In this document: in pieces, positions 47,622-55,857 of the stretch
Numbering within the stretch: the stretch's first letter is position 1
Layout: every line of letters begins with the position of its first letter
DNA from: an uncultured Winogradskyella sp.
GTDB taxonomy: Bacteria; Bacteroidota; Bacteroidia; Flavobacteriales; Flavobacteriaceae
NCBI RefSeq assembly: GCF_947495255.1
Contig: NZ_CANLYI010000001.1
Coordinates: forward strand, 186,001 to 250,000
Direction of reading: 5' to 3'
DNA: 64,000 nt
Translations under genes and position numbers: made by a program
The notes under the pieces: model-generated
Seen by the model: the letters and a program-made list of their open reading frames with translations, nothing else
The model's database searches: none
Told to the model about the DNA's origin: nothing

Positions 47622-49064
47622 ATGAAAAAATTTATATATACGATTTCAATTTTAAGCCTAATCATAGCGACAAGTTGTACAAAAGATTTTGAGGATATAA
47701 ACACTAATCCAAATGCACCAAGTTCTGTACAACCGAGTTTATTGCTTAGACAAGTTATTTATGATTTTGGAGAAAACATGAGCTATGAAGGTTTTGTGGC
47801 TGGCGATTTATTAGCACAACACAGAACCGCTTTAGATTTTAATTTATTTGATAGACATGCACTAAAATCGCCTCAATTGGGTGGTAATCCTTGGCCTATA
47901 TTTTATACCAACTTAAGAGATAACGAAATTATACTCAACCAATCTCAAACAGTCGAAACCTTTGCTGTTTATGAAGGTCCTGCTTTAATTCTTAAGGCAT
48001 ATATGGCAGCTGGCTTAACCGATTTATTTGGAGATGTTCCTTATTTTGAAGCTTTTAATGGCATTGATGGTACAGTAACACCAGCTTACGACTTACAAGA
48101 AGATATTTACTTAGGTGACAACGGAATTTTAGACAATTTAAACAAAGGTATTGCTGCTATTGAAGCCTATTCTGATGCTATTCCGTTAGAAGGCGATATT
48201 CTGTTTAATGGCGATTTACAAGCTTGGATTAAATTTGCAAATGCTTTAAAAATTAAACATTTGGTTCGTATTGCTGATAAAGTCGATGTTTCAAATACAT
48301 TACAAACGCTTTATGACGAAGGAGATTACATTATTTCAAATAGTGAGAATGCTATTTTCAACTTTACAAACACAGACCCAAATAGTTTTAGATTAGCACA
48401 ATTACGCATTGGTGATTTCAATAATTTTGTTTTATCCGAAACAATGGAAACAATTTTAGTCGGTTTGAATGACACGCGACTTTCAAGTTTATTCCGACCA
48501 TTTTCTAATTCAACTGCCAATGAGTTTAATGGCTTGATAAATGGTATTGACGCATCCTCAACGTCTATTGCTTTGGCTAATTATTCTTTAGCAAGTACTG
48601 CGTTTCGAGAAGACACCTCAACCTTAGATGCCAATTTTATTACGGCTTGGGAAGTTCAGTTTTCTTTAGCAGAAGCTGCTGCAAAAGGTATCATTTCTGC
48701 AGATGCACAAAGCTTATACAATACAGGTGTCACTCTAGCTTTTGAATATTGGAATACAGAACTACCAGCTAATTACTTAACTGGTCCTGCTGCTTACAAT
48801 GCTTTTGGTTCAAATCCAATAGAACAAATTTTAACTCAAAAATGGATTGCCAATGTTATTAATGGTTACGAAGGCTGGGTAGACTATAGAAGAACAGGTT
48901 TCCCTGAATTGAGAACTATTTCTGCGAGTTTAAATAATGGTTTAATTCCAATAAGAATGCCTTATCCAGCAGAAGAAGAAGCTCTAAATTTTGAGAATTA
49001 TAATGTTGCTGCAATGACAACAGACAATAATAGTATAAACGTGCCAGTTTGGTGGAATGAATAA
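47622..49064 (+). CDS. SusD/RagB family outer-membrane lipoprotein
   Basis: A 480-residue lipoprotein with lipobox Cys19 (IIATSC). It is the binding-protein lid of the SusC channel and belongs to the SusD-like group with an NTNPNAPSSV start. No carbohydrate-active enzyme lies next to it, unlike classical glycan utilisation loci. The stop at 49064 abuts the symporter start at 49065, so the SusC, SusD and symporter genes form one unit. Confidence 0.93.
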   Translation: MKKFIYTISILSLIIATSCTKDFEDINTNPNAPSSVQPSLLLRQVIYDFGENMSYEGFVAGDLLAQHRTALDFNLFDRHALKSPQLGGNPWPIFYTNLRDNEIILNQSQTVETFAVYEGPALILKAYMAAGLTDLFGDVPYFEAFNGIDGTVTPAYDLQEDIYLGDNGILDNLNKGIAAIEAYSDAIPLEGDILFNGDLQAWIKFANALKIKHLVRIADKVDVSNTLQTLYDEGDYIISNSENAIFNFTNTDPNSFRLAQLRIGDFNNFVLSETMETILVGLNDTRLSSLFRPFSNSTANEFNGLINGIDASSTSIALANYSLASTAFREDTSTLDANFITAWEVQFSLAEAAAKGIISADAQSLYNTGVTLAFEYWNTELPANYLTGPAAYNAFGSNPIEQILTQKWIANVINGYEGWVDYRRTGFPELRTISASLNNGLIPIRMPYPAEEEALNFENYNVAAMTTDNNSINVPVWWNE

Positions 49065-50405
49065 ATGCATATGGAAATAATAGACTGGCAATGGACCTTA
49101 ATTATAGCATCGAGTTTAATACTCTTTATACTTTCTCCATTAGCTAAAACAACAGACCAATTTTTTAAGGCGGTTCACAACAAGAAATCACCAAACACTT
49201 TGGTGTTAACTGGAAGCCTTATAATTTCTTGGATATTTGCCAAGAGTATTACCAATGCAGCTAATTTAGGCTTAAGCTTTGGTATTGTTGGTGGTGTAGC
49301 TTATGCTGGTTATTATTTATCATTTGCGGTAGCAGGTTTGCTCATCTACAAAATGAGAGTTGTTGGTGGTTTTAAAAGTATTCATCAATTTTTAACTACA
49401 AAATTTGGTAAAGGAGCCATGGCAGTTTTCTCCATTTTAATTGCTATCCGTTTATTTAATGAAGTCTGGAGTAATACCATGGTTATTGGGAGTTATTTTG
49501 GTGAAGTAGGCAGCTCAAATTATTACAAAGCCATTATAGTATTTACCATATTAACTTTAGCTTACGCTATTAAAGGTGGCTTAAGTAGTTCTATTTTTAC
49601 AGACGTTATTCAGATGGTATTATTTGGTGTTTTATTAATTGTAATTTTATGGAATATCTTCTCAATAGACTCATTTAGTGTTAAGGATGTTGCTACATCT
49701 GGTACTTGGAGTTTTGAGTTAGGTTTAAATTTATTTTTTGCAGCTATTATTCAGTCTATAAGTTATCCTTTTCACGATCCTGTTTTAACAGATAGAGCCT
49801 TTATTAGTTCACCTAAAGTTACTCGTAAAAGTTTTTTGTGGGCAAGTTTACTAGGCGCAATTTGTATTATCCTATTTAGTGTTATTGGCATCTACGCACA
49901 AACACAAGGATTTAAAGGACAAGCAGCAGTAGAAGTTGGTAAAGCTTTTGGTGTTATCATTCTATTAGTCATTAATTTTATAATGATTACATCTGCAGCA
50001 TCAACATTAGACTCCACGTTTTCATCATTCTCAAAATTATTATCCATTGATTTAGGCATGGTAAATGATTTAACTTTTGGCAGAGCCTCAATGGCAGCTA
50101 TTGCTATCTTAGGCACCTTGCCCATTTTTTTAAACGTAGAAATATTATCTGCCACAACAATTTCTGGTACTATGGTTATCGGTTTAACACCTATCTTTCT
50201 ATTTTGGAATATTAAAGTACCCAAAATCAGTTTTTATTTAAGTGTTATAGCAGGACTCATATTTGGATTTCTATTAATATTTAATGCATTTCCTGAAGCG
50301 TTAATAATCACCAAAGGCAAGTATGCAGATTTACTTTGGATTAATATTTGGGGAATTTTAACGTGTAATATTTTATATTTCATACCGAAATGGATAAAAA
50401 GATAA
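49065..50405 (+). CDS. sodium:solute symporter family protein
   Basis: 446 residues with about 12 membrane spans, of the SSS (LeuT-fold) family. Features include the N-terminal loop LSPLAKTTDQFFKA, IAIRLFNEVWSN and YAIKGGLSSSIFTDVIQ, the last a typical conserved SSS stretch. It probably takes into the cytoplasm what the SusCD pair brings to the periplasm. The start may be ATG 49065 or 49071. Its 3' end overlaps the phosphoesterase gene by 16 bp. The substrate is not assignable from sequence. Confidence 0.88.
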   Translation: MHMEIIDWQWTLIIASSLILFILSPLAKTTDQFFKAVHNKKSPNTLVLTGSLIISWIFAKSITNAANLGLSFGIVGGVAYAGYYLSFAVAGLLIYKMRVVGGFKSIHQFLTTKFGKGAMAVFSILIAIRLFNEVWSNTMVIGSYFGEVGSSNYYKAIIVFTILTLAYAIKGGLSSSIFTDVIQMVLFGVLLIVILWNIFSIDSFSVKDVATSGTWSFELGLNLFFAAIIQSISYPFHDPVLTDRAFISSPKVTRKSFLWASLLGAICIILFSVIGIYAQTQGFKGQAAVEVGKAFGVIILLVINFIMITSAASTLDSTFSSFSKLLSIDLGMVNDLTFGRASMAAIAILGTLPIFLNVEILSATTISGTMVIGLTPIFLFWNIKVPKISFYLSVIAGLIFGFLLIFNAFPEALIITKGKYADLLWINIWGILTCNILYFIPKWIKR

Positions 50406-51217
50406 CAGATATTGGTGAACTAACAGGTAAAGTACTGCTCTTTGGTGGTGTTTACAGTAACCTTCAAGCACTTGAAGCATTAATTGATGTCGCAGAATCT
50501 GAAGGTATTCCGCCAGAAAACTGTATTTGTACTGGTGACATCATTGGCTATTGTGCCCAACCTGAAGAAACCATTCAAACTTTCAAAAACTGGAATGCCA
50601 GAAGTATTGTTGGCAATGTTGAAATACAATTACGAGACGATGAAGATGATTGTGGTTGCGACTTTAGAGAAGGTTCTCGTTGCGATAGTTTTTCACAGCA
50701 ATGGTATCCATACGCTAAGAGTAAATTATCAAAAGATTCTCTAGATTTTCTTGAAACGATTCCTGATCGTATAAAATTTACAATTGGAAATCAAAAAGTG
50801 ACTGTCGTACATGGTTCATATTTTAATGTTTCAGAATTTATATTTAAATCAACACCTTGGAATATAAAATCTAAAAACCTTGAAGCTACCGAAAGTGACG
50901 CGATAGTTGCAGGTCATTGTGGTTTACCATTTTTAGATGAAGACTCAGATAAAATTTGGATAAATCCTGGTGTGATTGGCATGCCTGCAAATGATGGAAA
51001 ACCGAATGTTTGGTATGCTATTTTAGAAGCTTCAGAAAAACCAATAGAAGTTAATTTCCGTAAGTTAGATTACAATTACCAGCTTACTAATCAACTGATG
51101 CTAAAGGGACTTTTACCAGAATCTTATGCAAAAACAATTGTCTCTGGTATTTGGGATAATATGGAGATTTTACCAGAAGTAGAAAAACAATTACAAGGAA
51201 AACAAATACTATTGTAA
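50390..51217 (+). CDS. metallophosphoesterase-fold protein with degenerate metal sites
   Basis: 275 residues of the calcineurin-like phosphoesterase family (YfcE group). Several metal-ligand motifs are changed: GDxHGN is FGGVYSN, GNHD is GNVE, and GHTH is GHCG. GDIIGY, VVHGS and the INPGVIGMP stretch are kept. A Cys-containing insert (DDCGCDFREGSRCD) follows. It may bind metal or a thiol-reactive arsenical differently, or be non-catalytic. It is translationally coupled to the symporter (16-bp overlap). The intact ApaH-like enzyme at 55858 shows the difference clearly. Confidence 0.75.
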   Translation: MDKKITDIGELTGKVLLFGGVYSNLQALEALIDVAESEGIPPENCICTGDIIGYCAQPEETIQTFKNWNARSIVGNVEIQLRDDEDDCGCDFREGSRCDSFSQQWYPYAKSKLSKDSLDFLETIPDRIKFTIGNQKVTVVHGSYFNVSEFIFKSTPWNIKSKNLEATESDAIVAGHCGLPFLDEDSDKIWINPGVIGMPANDGKPNVWYAILEASEKPIEVNFRKLDYNYQLTNQLMLKGLLPESYAKTIVSGIWDNMEILPEVEKQLQGKQILL

Positions 51218-51247
51218 GGTTAGCCTAACAATTAATACTAAACAGAT

Positions 51248-51739
51248 ATGCGAAAACTCATTTTACTATCCATTTTACTTTTTGGCTTTTTCGGAAATAG
51301 CCAAGGGAGTATAAAAAAACTCTTAAAAAAACATAATCAAGAGAGCGTACCTTATATTTCTGTAGAAGAATTGGCAATGCCAAAAACGGATGCTATTTTA
51401 TTAGATGCCAGAGAAATTTCGGAATTTAATGTGAGCCATTTACAAGATGCTATACAAGTCGGTTATGACGAATTTAATTTAGAAACCACCACAGAGTTGC
51501 TTCCTGATAAATCAGCAACTATTGTAGTATATTGTTCCGTAGGTATTCGCTCAGAAGACATCGCAGAACAGCTTAAAAAGGCTGGTTACACTAATGTATT
51601 TAATTTATTTGGTGGTATTTTTGAATGGAAAAATAATGACTTCAAAATTTATAATGCAGAAGGTGAAACAGATGATGTGCACACCTTTTCTAAAGAATGG
51701 AGCAAATGGCTTTTAAAAGGAAATAAAATATATGACTGA
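51248..51739 (+). CDS. exported rhodanese-like protein
   Basis: 163 residues with a signal peptide (ending near FGNSQ, about residue 19). A single rhodanese domain has the active Cys96 in the loop CSVGIRS and LLDAREISEF for the substrate-binding region. It probably acts in the periplasm with sulfane sulfur or another thiophilic ligand. It sits between the phosphoesterase (30-bp gap) and the second DUF2064 gene (8-bp overlap). Confidence 0.88.
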   Translation: MRKLILLSILLFGFFGNSQGSIKKLLKKHNQESVPYISVEELAMPKTDAILLDAREISEFNVSHLQDAIQVGYDEFNLETTTELLPDKSATIVVYCSVGIRSEDIAEQLKKAGYTNVFNLFGGIFEWKNNDFKIYNAEGETDDVHTFSKEWSKWLLKGNKIYD

Positions 51740-52361
51740 TGCACTTGTAATTGTGTTTGTGAAAAACATAAAATTAGGAACTGTAAAAACAAGACTTGCA
51801 AAAACTATTGGCGATTTTGGTGCTTTTGAAGTGTATTCTGAATTAGTTAAGATTACCGAAAAAGCAATAGAACGATTAGATATTGACAAACGCATATATT
51901 TTTCTAATGCAGTGGTTGACACAAAATGGCAGAATGATTTTAAAACCGTACAAAACGGTATAGATTTAGGTGAACGCATGCTTAATGCATTTAACGACGG
52001 TTTTGCTGCTGGTTATAAAAGAATTGTTTTAATTGGTTCCGATTTACCAGATATAAATTCTACTCATATCGTAAAAGGTCTTAAAGCTTTAACTAATAGC
52101 GATGTTGTTTTTGGTCCTGCTGAAGATGGTGGTTATTACTTGGTTGGTTTATCTCAACCAAATACATCTATTTTCACCAATAAACCATGGAGTCAACCTA
52201 ACTTATTAAAAGAAACGTTACAAGAGTTACACAAAAACAACGTTACTGTTAGTACCTTAGACACGTTAAATGATATAGACACTTATGAAGATTTAATTGT
52301 TTCAGATTTTTATAACTCGAACTTAAAACTTCAAGAAAAAATACAACAACTCAATGATTAA
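51732..52361 (+). CDS. TIGR04282 family arsenosugar biosynthesis transferase (CofC-like, DUF2064)
   Basis: A 209-residue protein with all family motifs: N-terminal KNIKLGTVKTRLAKTIG at about 11-27, GSDLPDI, and GPAEDGGYYLVGL. The fold is that of CofC/GlmU nucleotidyltransferases. Though named a glycosyltransferase, it may activate an arsenoribose phosphate by adding a nucleotide. Overlaps on both sides (8 bp with the rhodanese gene, 8 bp with the phosphorylase gene) tie it firmly to the operon. It is the intact copy, compared with the altered paralogue at 43596. Confidence 0.88.
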   Translation: MTDALVIVFVKNIKLGTVKTRLAKTIGDFGAFEVYSELVKITEKAIERLDIDKRIYFSNAVVDTKWQNDFKTVQNGIDLGERMLNAFNDGFAAGYKRIVLIGSDLPDINSTHIVKGLKALTNSDVVFGPAEDGGYYLVGLSQPNTSIFTNKPWSQPNLLKETLQELHKNNVTVSTLDTLNDIDTYEDLIVSDFYNSNLKLQEKIQQLND

Positions 52362-53166
52362 ACTTATAACAGAAAGCACAGAATATTTACAAAGTAAAGG
52401 CTTTGACCAACCCGAAATCGGAATAATTTTAGGTACAGGTTTAGGACAACTTATTGATGAAATAGAAATTATTGCAGAAGCAAGTTATAACCATATCCCT
52501 AATTTCCCAACAGCAACTGTAGAGTTTCATAAAGGAAAACTAATTTACGGCATTTTAGAAGGTAAAAAAGTTGTTGTAATGCAAGGTCGTTTTCATGTTT
52601 ATGAAGGTTACACCTTACAAGATGTAACATTCCCTGTTAGAATAATGGAAAAACTAGGCATCAAGACTTTGTTGGTTTCTAATGCTGCAGGAGCAGTAAA
52701 TTTAGATTTCAAAAAAGGAGAATTAATGCTTATTGATGACCATCTAAATTTACAAGGTGGTTCGCCTTTAGCTTTTAAAGGTGTTTCAGAATTAGGCGAA
52801 CGCTTTACAGATATGAGTGCACCTTATGATACTGAGATTAATTCGAAATTTGAAAGTATCGCCAAAGAACACAACATCACTTTACACAAAGGTGTTTACG
52901 CTTCAGTTGTTGGGCCTCAACTTGAAACTAGAGCAGAATATAAAATGCTAAAAATTATAGGAGCAGATGCCGTTGGTATGAGTACTGTACCAGAAATTAT
53001 TGTGGCAAATCACTTAAATTTAAAAGTAGCAGCCGTTTCTGTTTTAACGGATGAGTGCGACCCAAACCATCTTAAACCAGTTGATATTTCTGAAATCATT
53101 GCCATGGCAGGAAAAGCTGAACCAAACATGATTACTTTATTTAAAGCATTAATTAAACAACTTTAA
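52354..53166 (+). CDS. purine nucleoside phosphorylase / MTA phosphorylase family protein
   Basis: 270 residues of the trimeric PNP/MTAP family. The phosphate loop is LGTGLGQ, then MQGRFHVYEGY, the purine Glu191 in GPQLETRAEY, and GADAVGMSTVPE. The base-recognition position that is Asn in 6-oxopurine PNPs is Asp233 here (SVLTDECD), as in adenine-using MTA phosphorylases. Operon overlap with the TIGR04282 gene suggests that it cleaves the adenine from an arsenic-containing 5'-deoxyadenosine made by ArsS. The family call is firm; the substrate is inferred. Confidence 0.85.
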   Translation: MIKLITESTEYLQSKGFDQPEIGIILGTGLGQLIDEIEIIAEASYNHIPNFPTATVEFHKGKLIYGILEGKKVVVMQGRFHVYEGYTLQDVTFPVRIMEKLGIKTLLVSNAAGAVNLDFKKGELMLIDDHLNLQGGSPLAFKGVSELGERFTDMSAPYDTEINSKFESIAKEHNITLHKGVYASVVGPQLETRAEYKMLKIIGADAVGMSTVPEIIVANHLNLKVAAVSVLTDECDPNHLKPVDISEIIAMAGKAEPNMITLFKALIKQL

Positions 53167-53169
53167 TAC

Positions 53170-54054
53170 TTGGAAAAGTATATAGACATCATAAAAAACT
53201 CATATTCGGGATATTGGAATTATCTCAAATACGAACTCATTGACCTCAATCATTGGGATAACTTTTTTTATGGTCTTATTCTTATTTCTGTTTTAGTCTG
53301 GATTTTAGAAATTGCATTTCCTTGGCGAAAAGAGCAAGCCTTATTTCGAAAAGATTTTTGGTTAGATACCTTTTACATGTTTTTCAATTTCTTTCTATTG
53401 AATCTTATTGTTTTCATTGCGCTCTCTAATACCGTTTCTACATTTTTTAATGACCTTTTAGGATGGGTTGGCTTATCTGTTTCAAGTTTTCAACTCTTTG
53501 ATGTTGATGATTTACCAAAATGGTTGGGACTATTTATCTTTTTTATTGTTTCGGATTTTGTGCAATGGAATACGCATCGTCTTTTACACCGTTTTGAGTG
53601 GTTATGGAATTTCCACAAAGTACATCATTCGGTAAAAGAAATGGGCTTTGCCGCGCACTTACGTTACCACTGGATGGAACCTGTAGTTTATAAATCTATA
53701 CTCTATATTCCTATTGCTATTATTGGTGGTTTTGACGCGCAAGATGTTGCTATTGTTTATTTCTTTAGCATTGCGGTTGGTCATCTCAACCATGCTAACT
53801 TGGGTTGGGACTATGGTTTTTTAAAATACATTTTTAACAATCCTAAAATGCACATTTGGCATCATGTTAAAGAATTACCTAAAGATGTAAGGTTTGGTGT
53901 CAACTTCGGACTTACTTTAAGTATTTGGGATTACATCTTTAAAACCAATTATATACCACACGATGGTAGAGATATCGAACTCGGTTTTGAAGGCGATGAA
54001 AATTTCCCCAAAGATTTTATAAGTCAAGAATTGTATCCTTTAAAGAAACAATAA
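53170..54054 (+). CDS. sterol desaturase / fatty acid hydroxylase superfamily membrane protein, TTG start
   Basis: 294 residues with about four to five membrane spans and the di-iron histidine motifs HRLLH, HKVHH and HIWHH, plus HLNHAN. It is a likely membrane oxygenase. It starts with TTG at 53170, 3 bp after the phosphorylase stop; no ATG precedes the first span. In this operon it may modify a lipid or the alkyl part of an arsenic-containing lipid, but no substrate evidence is in the sequence. Confidence 0.85.
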   Translation: MEKYIDIIKNSYSGYWNYLKYELIDLNHWDNFFYGLILISVLVWILEIAFPWRKEQALFRKDFWLDTFYMFFNFFLLNLIVFIALSNTVSTFFNDLLGWVGLSVSSFQLFDVDDLPKWLGLFIFFIVSDFVQWNTHRLLHRFEWLWNFHKVHHSVKEMGFAAHLRYHWMEPVVYKSILYIPIAIIGGFDAQDVAIVYFFSIAVGHLNHANLGWDYGFLKYIFNNPKMHIWHHVKELPKDVRFGVNFGLTLSIWDYIFKTNYIPHDGRDIELGFEGDENFPKDFISQELYPLKKQ

Positions 54055-54097
54055 ATTTTTTTCAGTGGTACTTATATTGTAGAAAACACAATCTAAA

Positions 54098-54997
54098 ATG
54101 AAATACGTATCCGTCTTAATTTTAACTTTTATCTTCACATCTTCGTGTTGTGGCATACAAAAACCTTCGCAAACTAATTCAAAATCTAATATTGAAACAG
54201 TTACTAATTCTGGCATTAAAAGCGACGTTATTCAACCTTCTGAAGACAACTTAGAAAAGACTACAGAGACCAACACTGTTAAAGTTAGTTTAGGAGAAGA
54301 TGGAACAATAAGTGATGATGGAATTACGGTAACAACAGAAATCATTTACACCGAAGCTTTTGACCATAACATATTTAATGAATTACTTAAAAAGAACGTT
54401 ACAACAGAAGGCAACGTAGATTATAGTGGTTTTAAAAGCGATTATAAAAAGCTTAAGACTTACATTGACTTACTTAAAACCTATCAACCAAAGGATGATT
54501 GGACAAAAGAGGACCAACTTGCCTACTGGATTAACGCTTATAACGCTTTAACGATAGACTTAATCTTAAGGAACTACCCAACAAAAAGTATTAAAGATAT
54601 TAAAGCCCCTTGGGACCAGCGATTGTGGCAATTTGGGGACAAGTGGCAAAACCTAAATGATATTGAACACGAGATTCTTAGAAAGATGAATGAACCAAGA
54701 ATACATTTTGCTATCGTTTGCGCTTCCGTATCATGTCCTAAGCTTCAGAATACAGCATTTACAGCTTCAAGCTTAGATATACAATTAACTAATGCTACAA
54801 AAGAGTTTTTAGCAGATACGTCTAAAAATGAACTTTTGGAAAATAGCATTAAGCTTTCAAAAATATTTAAATGGTTTAAAAAGGATTTTGAGCAAGATGG
54901 TGACTTAATTGATTTTCTTAATCAGTATTCTGATATTGAAATTTCATCTTCAGCTAAGAAAAGTTTTAAAGATTACAATTGGAATTTGAATGATTAA
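54098..54997 (+). CDS. DUF547 domain lipoprotein
   Basis: 299 residues with a lipobox near Cys17/Cys18 (TSSCCGIQ) and a Ser/Thr-rich linker to about residue 75. A DUF547 domain follows with YWINAYNALTIDLI, DIEHEILR and HFAIVCASVSCPKL. The conserved Cys, His and Asn pattern looks enzymatic, but the family activity is not known. A second DUF547 gene is at 60608. It lies 43 bp before the glycosyltransferase gene. Confidence 0.85.
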   Translation: MKYVSVLILTFIFTSSCCGIQKPSQTNSKSNIETVTNSGIKSDVIQPSEDNLEKTTETNTVKVSLGEDGTISDDGITVTTEIIYTEAFDHNIFNELLKKNVTTEGNVDYSGFKSDYKKLKTYIDLLKTYQPKDDWTKEDQLAYWINAYNALTIDLILRNYPTKSIKDIKAPWDQRLWQFGDKWQNLNDIEHEILRKMNEPRIHFAIVCASVSCPKLQNTAFTASSLDIQLTNATKEFLADTSKNELLENSIKLSKIFKWFKKDFEQDGDLIDFLNQYSDIEISSSAKKSFKDYNWNLND

Positions 54998-55031
54998 AAC
55001 TGTAACCTCTAGTATTTCGTAAAATAAGTAT

Positions 55032-55814
55032 ATGATTAGTATAATTATTCCTGTTTATAATGAAGTTGAAAGTATAGGTACATTATTAAGCTACCTTATT
55101 GATAATTCTGATACCAAAAACATTTCTGAAATTATTGTGGTTGATGGCGGAAGCTCGGATGGTACTTTAGAGATTGTCGATGATATTGTCACTTCGAGTG
55201 ATTCTGAACAACGTGAAGAATCGTATCGAGAAGCTAATAAATATCTTATCGATACAAAATTCGAAAAAAGGAATTTCACTCAAACTAACGTACAACTCAT
55301 TAATTCTAATAAAGGCAGAGCAAAACAACTGAATCTTGGTGCAAAACATGCCAAAGGAAATATTTTATACTTTTTGCATGCAGATTCTATTCCTCCTCAA
55401 CATTTTGACCAACTTATTATTAGTGAAGTGAAAAAAGACAATAAAGCTGGCTGTTTTAGAATGCAATTTGATAGTAATCATTGGTGGTTACGTCTAGCAA
55501 GTTGGTTAACACAATTTTCTTGGCGAGCTTGTCGTGGAGGAGATCAAAGTCAGTTTATAACCAAAGAACTATTTGATGAAATAGGTGGTTATGATGAAAG
55601 TTACATCATATACGAAGACAACATATTAATTAACCAACTCTATACTCGCAACCAATACGTTGTTATTAATAAAAAACTTAAAACCTCAGCTCGACTTTAC
55701 AGGAAAAATGGAGTTTGGAAACTTCAATACCATTTCTGGACTATTTATATAAAGCAGTGGTTTGGAGCTTCTGCTGAAGATTTATTCGCGTATTACAAAA
55801 AAAATGTTTGTTAA
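55032..55814 (+). CDS. TIGR04283 family arsenosugar biosynthesis glycosyltransferase with an inserted repeat
   Basis: 260 residues of glycosyltransferase family 2. The nucleotide-sugar site IIPVYNEVESI, the DGGSSDGT loop and HADS (DXD equivalent) near residue 117 are present, as is GRAKQLNLGAKHAKG. Residues 53-86 are encoded by a 102-bp palindromic repeat (55188-55289) inserted in frame between the second strand region and VQLINSNKGRAKQ; without it the length is about 226. The fold may tolerate this as a surface loop. Last gene of the ArsS operon. Confidence 0.85.
   Translation: MISIIIPVYNEVESIGTLLSYLIDNSDTKNISEIIVVDGGSSDGTLEIVDDIVTSSDSEQREESYREANKYLIDTKFEKRNFTQTNVQLINSNKGRAKQLNLGAKHAKGNILYFLHADSIPPQHFDQLIISEVKKDNKAGCFRMQFDSNHWWLRLASWLTQFSWRACRGGDQSQFITKELFDEIGGYDESYIIYEDNILINQLYTRNQYVVINKKLKTSARLYRKNGVWKLQYHFWTIYIKQWFGASAEDLFAYYKKNVC
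55188..55289. repeat. 102-bp palindromic repeat, family A copy 2, inside the glycosyltransferase gene
   Basis: It begins GTCACTTCGAGTGATTC and ends GAATTTCACTCAAACTAAC. The interior GATACAAAATTCGAAAAAAG matches the intergenic copy at 33903-34012 (GATACAAAATTCAGAAAAAAG). Length 102 is 34 codons, leaving the reading frame open. Confidence 0.8.
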
Positions 55815-55857
55815 GATTTCTTGTCGTTCATTCTAAATTCTAATAAAATAACCACTA

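Noticed and set aside
41193..55814. An arsenite methyltransferase (arsM) in the arsenic operon
   Set aside because: No protein with the methyltransferase SAM motif and the Cys residues of ArsM was found in any frame here.
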